Part shown: positions 57,857-64,000 of the stretch, piece by piece
Numbering within the stretch: position 1 is the stretch's first letter
Layout of the letters: each line of letters starts with the position of its first letter
IMG/VR virus record: IMGVR_UViG_3300033146_004404
Coordinates: 126,001 to 190,000 of that record
Length of the DNA stretch: 64,000 nt
Reading direction: 5' to 3' (one strand)
From: a virus
The notes under the pieces: model-generated
Told to the model about the DNA's origin: nothing
Seen by the model: the letters and a program-made list of their open reading frames with translations, nothing else
Databases searched by the model: none
Made by a program: the position numbers and the translations under genes

Positions 57857-60205
57857 ATGAGAATACTAAGAAAAATAACAAAACGAGAATTGAAAGATCA
57901 TCTGTATGAACTTAATACAGATGATCTTAGTCTTTATAAGGAAGCTAATAACCCTAATTCAATTGGAATCTTCCAATTGAATGGCGCTCTTGCTAGTGAG
58001 ATTATAAAGAAAGTTAGACCTTCATGCTTCGACGAAATAAATGCTGTGTCTGCATTCGCCAGACCAGGAACCTCAAGCTTCGTAGAACAATACGTAGAAA
58101 ACAGAGAAACAAAAAAATCTCCTTATTCAAATCAAGTAGCTGACTTGCTTACTGAAACAAACAGTATTTGTTTATATCAGGAACAAGCCATGTCTATTTT
58201 TAACAAGATAGGTGGGTTCTCACTCGAAGAGTGCGACGGAATCAGAGGTCTTATGAAAAAGCTTGGAAAGGCAGATAAGAAAAAAGAAGATCTTGATAGA
58301 TGGAATGTTATCATAGCTCAGTTTAATAAAGGCGCAGTTGAAAAAGGCATGTCAATCAAAGATGCTAAAATGATAGCAGCCGACCTTTTGAAAATGAGTT
58401 CTTATAATTTTAACAAGTGTTTCTCTGGCGACATGGTTATAGATAAAGATAATTCTACTGGCTGGGTTCCTACTATAGAAGAAATGTATCTTACAAGAAA
58501 CGATAGAGAGTGGGCCAAAAATAACGGGCATGATTTTCTTCATTATAAGTATAAAACAAAGGGGTATGTCTCTGGATTTTCTTTACAGGAAGATGGAAAG
58601 CTCTATAAGAATAAAATAAAAAATATTTATTTTCAAGGTAAAAAAGATGTTTATAGAATAACTCTTGAAAACGGAAAGATGATAGAAGTCACTGATAATC
58701 ATAGGTTTCCGGTAATAATTGAAGGCGAAGTAGAATATAAAAGTATTGATTCTGGATTATCTATCAATGACTCTCTTTTATCTAACGATGGATATGAGAT
58801 AACGGATTTTAAAGGAAAATATAATTTTACAAAAAAAAATAATGAAACAAGAAAATTTAAAACTGCAGTTTACTATGGAAGTGGAGAAAAAAATACTGGT
58901 TATATAAATGGTGAGTCTATTAAATTTAAAGAGAATAGAAAAATTCTTCTAGAACAAGCTGAAAATATTTGTCCTATTTGCGGAAATAATATAAATAGAA
59001 AAGAATGCCATCATATCGATGGCAATAGATACAATAACGAACTTGAAAATCTTATAGTCCTTTGTCCTTCTTGCCATAAAAAAGAAGATTATAAAATTGG
59101 CAGAAATAGAAAAGGAGATAAGGGGAAAATTACATCTTTATCTAAGATCGTTTCCATTGAAAAGATCGGTGAAAAAAATACGTATGATGTCGAAATGAAC
59201 GCACCTTTTCATACAGTTTCTGTAAATGGAATAGTTGCTCACAATAGCCACAGTACAGCATATGCTTATATAGCGGCACAGACACTTTACCTCTCATATT
59301 ATTTCCGTAAGTATTTTTATGCTTCTGTTCTTCACTATGAAGTTGGAAGAGATAAGTACTTAATAGAGAGATTGAAAGCGGTTAAGAAACAAGGCTTTAA
59401 CATTCTTCCTCCAAACATCAATAAGTCAAAAGTAGCAATCTCTCCAACTGGAGATGACAATATTGTTTTTGGCTTATTCGATATTAAAGGAGTTGGTGAA
59501 GTTCCTGCAACTACAATAGTTTCACTACAGCCATTCGGTTCATTTGAAGATTTCTTAATAAGAATTCTTGGGCAGAAAGTGTCAGTAACGGTAATAAAAG
59601 CACTGATTGGAGTTGGAGCTTTTGATGAGATTTATAACCTTGATAGAAAAAGACTGATCGAAACTTTTGATATTTATTGGAAAAATAAAAAGAGTACGAA
59701 AGTACCAGAAAAGCTTTTAGCTGTCTGGGAGGCCGCTCAGGAAGAAATCAGGGCAATTCCTGACATGACCGCTTCCATTGAAGAACTTAGAGATTTAGAA
59801 AAGAAGTACTTTGGGTTCAATTTTTTCTTGAGTCCATTCAACGAAAAATTTATTGATGCTGTTGATTTAATGGTAACTAAGGGAATGATCTATAGAAACT
59901 TTGAAGTTATTAAAACTGGATCTATGAAGGTTCCAGCAATAGTTAGCGGCATAAGAATACTTAATGACAGGAACGGAAATGAGATGGCATTTCTTGAGCT
60001 TGAGGATATTGAAGGTGAATCAATAAGTATTCCTATCTTTCAAAGTTTCTGGAAAGTATTGAAAGCAAGATTTATTCAGGGAAAAGTTCATATGATAAAT
60101 CTTTATTACAATAAAGAACAAGAGCAGATAATGTTTGGAAGTAAAAGGTTCATAAAGAAAGAAACAGAAATATCAAGACTTGTGAAACGATTAGATAATC
60201 TTTGA
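57857..60205 (+). CDS. dnaE: DnaE fragment 3: fingers to C-terminus, with an HNH-bearing intein
   Basis: A 782-codon frame; after removal of a 276-residue intein about 506 residues remain. IGIFQLNGALASEIIKKVRP and INAVSAFARPG belong to the fingers; CLYQEQAMSIFNKIGGFS and GIRGLMKKLGK follow; YNFNK-SHSTAYAYIAAQT spans the intein site; KKQGFNILPPNINKS and FGLFDIKGVGE lie in the C-terminal fingers/HhH part, and the end (VSGIRILNDRNGNEMAFLEL) is an OB domain. It completes the C-family polymerase begun at 44891 and 47770. No ribosome site precedes the ATG; the message appears leaderless. Confidence 0.9.
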   Translation: MRILRKITKRELKDHLYELNTDDLSLYKEANNPNSIGIFQLNGALASEIIKKVRPSCFDEINAVSAFARPGTSSFVEQYVENRETKKSPYSNQVADLLTETNSICLYQEQAMSIFNKIGGFSLEECDGIRGLMKKLGKADKKKEDLDRWNVIIAQFNKGAVEKGMSIKDAKMIAADLLKMSSYNFNKCFSGDMVIDKDNSTGWVPTIEEMYLTRNDREWAKNNGHDFLHYKYKTKGYVSGFSLQEDGKLYKNKIKNIYFQGKKDVYRITLENGKMIEVTDNHRFPVIIEGEVEYKSIDSGLSINDSLLSNDGYEITDFKGKYNFTKKNNETRKFKTAVYYGSGEKNTGYINGESIKFKENRKILLEQAENICPICGNNINRKECHHIDGNRYNNELENLIVLCPSCHKKEDYKIGRNRKGDKGKITSLSKIVSIEKIGEKNTYDVEMNAPFHTVSVNGIVAHNSHSTAYAYIAAQTLYLSYYFRKYFYASVLHYEVGRDKYLIERLKAVKKQGFNILPPNINKSKVAISPTGDDNIVFGLFDIKGVGEVPATTIVSLQPFGSFEDFLIRILGQKVSVTVIKALIGVGAFDEIYNLDRKRLIETFDIYWKNKKSTKVPEKLLAVWEAAQEEIRAIPDMTASIEELRDLEKKYFGFNFFLSPFNEKFIDAVDLMVTKGMIYRNFEVIKTGSMKVPAIVSGIRILNDRNGNEMAFLELEDIEGESISIPIFQSFWKVLKARFIQGKVHMINLYYNKEQEQIMFGSKRFIKKETEISRLVKRLDNL
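58418..59245 (+). other. Intein with embedded HNH endonuclease in DnaE
   Basis: Begins CFSGDMVIDKDNSTGW and ends VSVNGIVAHN before Ser+1. Block B is KMIEVTDNHRFPVI. The inserted nuclease reads ICPICGNNI, CHHIDGNRYNN and NLIVLCPSCHKK, an HNH fold instead of the usual LAGLIDADG. The site FNK/SHSTAY lies very near the known cyanobacterial DnaE intein site. 276 residues. Confidence 0.92.
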
Positions 60206-60206
60206 T

Positions 60207-60217
60207 GTAAAGGTAAT
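60207..60217 (+). promoter_or_regulatory. Late promoter motif (GTAAAGGTAAT) within a hairpin
   Basis: GTAAAGGTAAT lies in the loop between TTTGAT and ATCAAA arms, 25 bases before the ATG at 60243. Confidence 0.6.
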
Positions 60218-60242
60218 AATATCAAACGATAAAAGGAAAAAT

Positions 60243-60899
60243 ATGTTATTAACAGAAGAGATTAGAAAGAATGCAGGGTATGAAATAGATGAAGGTCGAT
60301 ATTTGACAGAAACAGAAAAAGAGTTTTTAACAGAAGCTAAGAAAAGAGCTTCTGAAAAAATTAATGATGTTTTAGACATCCTAAAGAAACAAGAAAGAAG
60401 AGCTCGTTTACATGCAGAAGAGTACGGCTCTTCAGAAGCTCGATCATACGCAACTAAGTGGGAAAAAGTAGTTGAATCCACTGAAAAATTTGTAAAAGAC
60501 TTTGCCCAGACTGAAAAGGATCTAAAAAAAACTAAGTTTAATAGAAATAGAAAAGAGTTTTTTAAGGCTAAAATTGAAAGGTTGAAAAAAAGCCATAAGT
60601 TATTATATGCTGAAGCTAAGGAATTAGATAGAGCTAGGAATGAAGCTAAGAAAGTTGCAAAGAAAAGTATTAAGTTTTCATATGCTGCTATAGTGATAGC
60701 ACCTTTAATTTTAGGTTTAGGGTCAGCTATATTTCCTCCTCTTGCAGCATTTTTAGCAGCAGTAGTAGCTTCTACAGTCACTGCAGTACTTCCTTCAGAA
60801 CATTATAGAAAAAAATCGGATAAGATGAAAAGCGCAGCTAGAAATAGATTAGTTAATAGTAGAGATGAGGATGAATTGTTTAAGAGCGTGACTGATTAA
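60243..60899 (+). CDS. Capsid-targeted-like protein with helical domain and membrane hairpin
   Basis: A 218-residue protein. Leader MLLTEEIRKNAGYEIDE with predicted cleavage before G18. Residues 20-135 form a long charged helical region (KKRASEKINDVLDILKKQE and beyond). Two adjacent hydrophobic segments at about 141-160 and 164-184 (AAIVIAPLILGLGSAIF; AAFLAAVVASTVTAVL) make a membrane hairpin, then a short basic tail. Same plan as the proteins at 27412, 54351, 56326 and 57075. AAAGG ribosome site. I infer a head-packaged protein that inserts in the host membrane. Confidence 0.65.
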   Translation: MLLTEEIRKNAGYEIDEGRYLTETEKEFLTEAKKRASEKINDVLDILKKQERRARLHAEEYGSSEARSYATKWEKVVESTEKFVKDFAQTEKDLKKTKFNRNRKEFFKAKIERLKKSHKLLYAEAKELDRARNEAKKVAKKSIKFSYAAIVIAPLILGLGSAIFPPLAAFLAAVVASTVTAVLPSEHYRKKSDKMKSAARNRLVNSRDEDELFKSVTD

Positions 60900-60901
60900 T
60901 A

Positions 60902-61321
60902 ATGAGGCTTAACCATAAAACTTTAATAGATGATAGACAAGTAACTCCATTTCTAGTACAGGGAGCTAACGTCTATTGTTTTGACGAGAAAAAACAAACT
61001 GTTATTCTTGATGTTGAAAAATTTAAGAAGAGCAAGAAAAATATTGTAAGATCTATTATGCCAAGAGCAGTAATTAGAAGAAAGAAAGCTTCCTTTAATT
61101 ACGCAGGAAGTGGAATAATTTCATTAATAGGATCTGCTGATTATAAAACAATAAAGAAGAAATCTACTAAGAAAAAAATAGATCTCTCTTATACTGCGGA
61201 AGGTTCTATTAAAGTTTTCGGCGCTTCTAATACAAGTATGGAAAATAAAACGTTTGTAGTCCCTCCTATTATAGATAATACTAGGTACTTAAGACCTACG
61301 TTAGACGATGAGTACATTTAG
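60902..61321 (+). CDS. Hypothetical protein following a capsid-targeted-like gene
   Basis: A 139-residue protein, basic, with beta-rich sequence (KKQTVILDVEKF; NYAGSGIISLIGSADY; AEGSIKVFGAS). It has no leader, membrane segment or recognised family. It starts two bases after the preceding stop with a weak ribosome site, so translation probably depends on coupling. Operon position suggests a virion-assembly role, no more. Confidence 0.5.
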   Translation: MRLNHKTLIDDRQVTPFLVQGANVYCFDEKKQTVILDVEKFKKSKKNIVRSIMPRAVIRRKKASFNYAGSGIISLIGSADYKTIKKKSTKKKIDLSYTAEGSIKVFGASNTSMENKTFVVPPIIDNTRYLRPTLDDEYI

Positions 61322-61330
61322 GAGAAAATG

Positions 61331-61660
61331 ATGGATTTTAGAGAAATATTAAACGAAGAATTAAACGTACAGTTTGTAAATAAAGAGCTTGCTGGATTAG
61401 AAGCTTCTAAGAAGCAGTTAGATGCAGTGGTTCAACAGAATCCATTAATTGGAAAACAAATAGCGGCACCTATAGCTGAAATAGACAAGAAAATAACAAG
61501 TCTTAAATATGCCGTTGCCGAATATGTTAATAAAGAGAAAATGCAAAAGAAAGCTGGAGTCGGTTCACAAACCCAAGCACAGCCTACTTTACCTACGCCT
61601 GCTGCAAAACCAGCTCCAGCAACTCCTGCTGCAGCTCCAGCAGTAAAACCAGCTCAATAA
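61331..61660 (+). CDS. Small protein with Ala/Pro-rich tail, possible head-core or packaged protein
   Basis: A 109-residue protein. It begins MDFREILNEELNVQF, similar to the starts of the 43289 protein and of T4 internal head proteins, with a possible hydrophobic-x-E site at ILNE. Residues 15-75 are helical; the last 30 are Ala, Pro, Thr and Lys in near repeats (PTPAAKPAPATPAAAP). The gene has two adjacent ATGs (61328 and 61331), the second better spaced from GGAG. It lies at the end of a late operon, just before an early promoter. Function is inferred from the leader only. Confidence 0.5.
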   Translation: MDFREILNEELNVQFVNKELAGLEASKKQLDAVVQQNPLIGKQIAAPIAEIDKKITSLKYAVAEYVNKEKMQKKAGVGSQTQAQPTLPTPAAKPAPATPAAAPAVKPAQ

Positions 61661-61664
61661 AATA

Positions 61665-61693
61665 TTGACAAAAAAAGAATAATATGGTATAAT
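61665..61693 (+). promoter_or_regulatory. Early promoter for the 61.7-64 kb operon
   Basis: TTGACA 61665-61670, 17-base spacer, TATAAT 61688-61693, extended TGG. AAGGAG follows before the TTG start at 61713. Confidence 0.9.
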
Positions 61694-61712
61694 TAAAGCA
61701 AGGAGAGAGTTA

Positions 61713-61958
61713 TTGAATAATTTTTGCAGCAATTGTAATACCAGAAATGTTCCCGATAGTTTAAAGAAAAAATTTAACGAAAATTATAAACCCACTTTTT
61801 TGAATTGCCCTCAAGACGATCCAAATGTAGCTGGGTGTTTAATAAAGAACTCGAAAATAAATTGGAGTAGCTTTTGTAATTACTTATTTGATCATAAAAT
61901 GCTAACAGTTGATGAAGCGAGTACGATGGCGACTATGGGACTCTTTATAAAAAAATGA
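61713..61958 (+). CDS. Small cysteine-containing protein
   Basis: An 81-residue protein starting TTG. Five cysteines (FCSNCNTRN near the N-terminus, NCPQDD at about 31, AGCLI at about 40, SFCNY at about 53) could bind a metal. No family recognised. It overlaps the next gene by four bases (ATGA) and heads an early operon leading to the 5' nuclease and the FtsZ-like gene. Confidence 0.6.
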   Translation: MNNFCSNCNTRNVPDSLKKKFNENYKPTFLNCPQDDPNVAGCLIKNSKINWSSFCNYLFDHKMLTVDEASTMATMGLFIKK

Positions 61959-62524
61959 CAAAAGAAGAAGCTACGTATAGATTAGCTTCCGCCTACATTA
62001 AAGAATATAGGCAAGTAGGTGGATACTTATTTACAATGAAAAATGTAGATAGAACAAAGTGGATAAAATTCTTTGAGAGAGCAGCAGGATACCGATCTAT
62101 AGTAGGATGGAGTCCTGAAGAGCACGTCAAAAGCTGTTTTGAAAAACATGGTAAGATACTTCCTTTCAGAATTTTTGGAAAAACTGCAATAGAAGCATGG
62201 GAAGAATATAATCACAGATATAAGAATAAAATTAAGAATGATTATATAGTTCAAATGCTAGATTCATACAAAAAAATCAAAAAGTGGAACAAACAAGAGT
62301 ATGACCCTACATATTACAGAAGTAATATTCTATTGATGAAAAGAAAAACTTTATCAATCTATTTACTTTGTCTATCTAAAGAATATAGAATTTTGAATAA
62401 AGAGCAGCATTACTATACAGAAGAAGAGCTTGATATAAAAAGGGTAATTGTATTCACTAATAAAAAAGTATGGAATAAAATGATAGAAGTCTTAAAAGAC
62501 GACTTCTATCAAAAGGGAGAATAA
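61955..62524 (+). CDS. Hypothetical early protein
   Basis: A 189-residue basic protein rich in Tyr, Lys and Trp (RTKWIKFFERAAGYRS; KKIKKWNKQEYDPTYYRS). Predicted mixed helical fold with no recognised motif, membrane segment or zinc site. It is coupled by overlap to the small Cys-protein gene and separated by two bases from the 5' nuclease gene; a replication-associated role is suggested by context only. Confidence 0.55.
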   Translation: MTKEEATYRLASAYIKEYRQVGGYLFTMKNVDRTKWIKFFERAAGYRSIVGWSPEEHVKSCFEKHGKILPFRIFGKTAIEAWEEYNHRYKNKIKNDYIVQMLDSYKKIKKWNKQEYDPTYYRSNILLMKRKTLSIYLLCLSKEYRILNKEQHYYTEEELDIKRVIVFTNKKVWNKMIEVLKDDFYQKGE

Positions 62525-62526
62525 AT

Positions 62527-63489
62527 TTGAAGGTACTAATCGATCATATGAACTATCTGTTTATAGGATATCATTCAGCAAGAAGAAGTTTTAAAGAAGA
62601 GACAGGAAAAGATGAAATTCTAATGGAAGATATGGGATTTTTTTATCACATGCTTTTCAAGAATTATAACTACCTCTTCAAAGATTATGGAAACTTAATA
62701 ATCTGCCATGAAGGAAAAGGATCTCTAGATTGGAGAAGAAATATCTATGATGACTATAAAAGAAATCGAGATAAATCAAAACAGGAGCAATCATATCTTG
62801 ACCTGAAGCAGACATTCTCAGTTATAGAAAAACAACTTGATTATTATCCTACGAAACAAATTAAAGTGGATGGAATGGAAGCAGATGATGTGATGTTTGC
62901 TTTAGCTTGTGAGTTCGCCAGTAAAGGTGAAGACGTTACAGTAATTTCGACTGATAAGGACATGATTCAGTTAAAAAATTATTATGATAATATTGATGTA
63001 TATAATTCAATAAAAAAAACGTTCTATAATAAGAGCGAAAATATTGTAATGGAAAAAGCAATCTGCGGAGATTCATCAGATAATATTCCTGGGTTGTATA
63101 GAGTTGGGCCAAAGACTCTTGAAAAGATGCTTGTAGATAAAGATCTTTGGAGAAAGAAAATGGCAGGTGGAAATAAAGAGATTTATGAAACATTTTCACA
63201 GATTGTTGATTTGAGTGCTTTCCCTAAAGAGAAACATGAAGAAGCAGTCAAACAGTTTTATGATAAAAAATATAATTTATTTGATCCAAATCAAATAGAA
63301 CTATTCTATTATGAGAACAAAATGGCAGACCATTTATCAAGATGGGGAAGAGAAGCTGGAGATATAATTGATACTCTTGTTTCGCAAGGATATAAGACAG
63401 CAAATTATGATCCATTTAAAAACACGGACGTTTCAGTTGAAGCGGAAGTAAATACTGAAGTAGATGACTTTTTACAGGACTTTGTATGA
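62527..63489 (+). CDS. 5'-3' exonuclease / RNase H, FEN-type (T4 Rnh-like)
   Basis: A 320-residue nuclease starting TTG behind GGGAG. It has VLIDHMNYLF, CHEGKGSLDWRRNIYDDYKR (metal and arch residues), KVDGMEADDVMFALA, VISTDKDMIQL and CGDSSDNIPGLYRVGPKTLE (helix-hairpin-helix). T4 Rnh of this family removes RNA primers and flaps from lagging strands. The acidic end VNTEVDDFLQDFV resembles the SSB end and may bind the same partner. Overlaps the next gene by four bases. Confidence 0.87.
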   Translation: MKVLIDHMNYLFIGYHSARRSFKEETGKDEILMEDMGFFYHMLFKNYNYLFKDYGNLIICHEGKGSLDWRRNIYDDYKRNRDKSKQEQSYLDLKQTFSVIEKQLDYYPTKQIKVDGMEADDVMFALACEFASKGEDVTVISTDKDMIQLKNYYDNIDVYNSIKKTFYNKSENIVMEKAICGDSSDNIPGLYRVGPKTLEKMLVDKDLWRKKMAGGNKEIYETFSQIVDLSAFPKEKHEEAVKQFYDKKYNLFDPNQIELFYYENKMADHLSRWGREAGDIIDTLVSQGYKTANYDPFKNTDVSVEAEVNTEVDDFLQDFV

Positions 63490-64000
63490 TAACAGTGGGC
63501 GTAGGAAATACAGGAATGAAATTAGCTAGAATGTTTGATGAAGATTCTATTCTTATTTCTACTGCCCATCAAGACTCTGAAAACTTTAAGGACTATGAAG
63601 TCCATACTTTTACAGAGGAAGGATGCGGCAAGAAATTCGGGACTGGAGTCAAACTTTGGAAAGGAATTACAAATCAATTAGAAGATTTGCTCGATGGAAT
63701 TGAGAATGAGAAAGTTGTTATTTTTTCAAGTTTAGGTGGTGGTTCTGGAAGTTCATCACTTCAGTTTCTATCTAAGATCCTTTTAGCTAAAGAGAATAAA
63801 GTTTTTATAGTTGGAGTTCTTCCATACAAGAAAGAAGTTGTTCCTCCATTAGCAAACGCAGTTCAATCAATAAATAGCTTAATGCCATTTATCAATGACG
63901 TAACTGTTATGCTTTTTGATAATCAAACTCTTCTTAAAGAATATGAAAATTCTTGGAAGGATGTAAATGAAAGCATCATAATGAAAGTGAATTATGTAGT
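63486..64000 (+). CDS. FtsZ/tubulin-like GTPase, C-terminus outside window
   Basis: The first 171 codons are visible. The order of FtsZ/tubulin nucleotide-binding elements is present: GVGNTGMKLA near the N-terminus (T1-like), ISTAHQDSEN (T2/T3 position, FtsZ NTD), GCGKKFGTGVKLWKGI, VVIFSSLGGGSGSSS (the T4 signature loop, GGGTGTG in FtsZ), KVFIVGVLPYKKE, and SLMPFINDVTVMLFDNQ. These are hallmarks of the GTPase domain. Such proteins polymerise with GTP; PhuZ of phiKZ-like phages centres DNA in the cell. It starts ATG within the stop of the 5' nuclease gene (ATGA). Its exact subfamily cannot be decided without the C-terminus. Confidence 0.75.
   Translation, partial: MITVGVGNTGMKLARMFDEDSILISTAHQDSENFKDYEVHTFTEEGCGKKFGTGVKLWKGITNQLEDLLDGIENEKVVIFSSLGGGSGSSSLQFLSKILLAKENKVFIVGVLPYKKEVVPPLANAVQSINSLMPFINDVTVMLFDNQTLLKEYENSWKDVNESIIMKVNYV

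Noticed and set aside
1-64000. Bacteroidetes host, suggested by A+T richness and the DnaE linker
   Set aside because: Promoters are consensus TTGACA/TATAAT and ribosome sites are strong AAGGAG, unlike Bacteroidetes signals.

Overview
The window is a stretch of a strongly A+T-rich tailed-phage genome with contractile-tail (myovirus) morphology. The virion genes are T4-like: baseplate J/gp6-like, gp25-, gp53-, gp5- and gp27-like proteins, a gp19-like tail tube, a gp26-like hub chaperone and a long tape measure. Many replication genes have T4 counterparts (gp32-like SSB, UvsX, UvsW, gp46/gp47, RNase H-type 5' nuclease, GroES-like co-chaperonin). The replicative polymerase, however, is a bacterial-type C-family DnaE. 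Consensus TTGACA/TATAAT promoters and strong AAGGAG-type ribosome sites point to a host with an ordinary sigma70 system; the host cannot be named from this sequence.

Layout. 1-1.74 kb (minus): class II ribonucleotide reductase (partial) and a dUTPase carrying an N-terminal LAGLIDADG endonuclease. 1.9-22 kb (minus): tail and baseplate block. 22-27.4 kb: small genes, then a minus-strand operon of proteins with a shared N-terminal leader. 27.5-37.8 kb (plus): hub chaperone, SSB, UvsX with a mini-intein, co-chaperonin, UvsW with an endonuclease intein, a large leader-bearing protein and a small heat-shock protein. 37.8-38.4 kb (minus): tail tube. 38.4-43.3 kb (plus): HNH-like gene and SbcD/SbcC. 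43.3-44.8 kb (minus): repetitive leader-bearing protein. 44.9-60.2 kb (plus): a DnaE broken over three loci, with a split intein interrupted by an HNH gene, an EDxHD/Vsr-like endonuclease gene, a wrecked homing-endonuclease gene, ligase, a late-sigma-like protein and more leader-bearing proteins. 60.2-64 kb (plus): further leader-bearing and small proteins, 5' nuclease and a truncated FtsZ/tubulin-like GTPase.

Two promoter classes organise expression. Early promoters are eleven near-copies of one sigma70 promoter with a fixed 17-bp spacer of almost invariant sequence. A second motif, GTAAAGATAAT, lies 5-40 bases before many virion and leader-bearing genes and probably serves the phage sigma-like protein at 55.8 kb. 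Several copies sit in the loop of a hairpin whose 3' arm holds the ribosome-binding site, the arrangement T4 uses to restrict genes such as I-TevI to late transcripts.

The most interesting system is a set of at least nine proteins sharing a short N-terminal leader of the form M-x-L-x-E-E-I-x-x-N-S-G... ending in hydrophobic-x-E. This matches the logic of T4 capsid-targeting sequences cut by the prohead protease. The mature parts include a DHH phosphoesterase, a HExxH metallopeptidase-like protein and five proteins with a helical region followed by membrane segments. I infer a capsid-packaged set of proteins delivered with the DNA. Second is the fractured DnaE, whose catalytic aspartates lie on two polypeptides that must be joined by protein trans-splicing.
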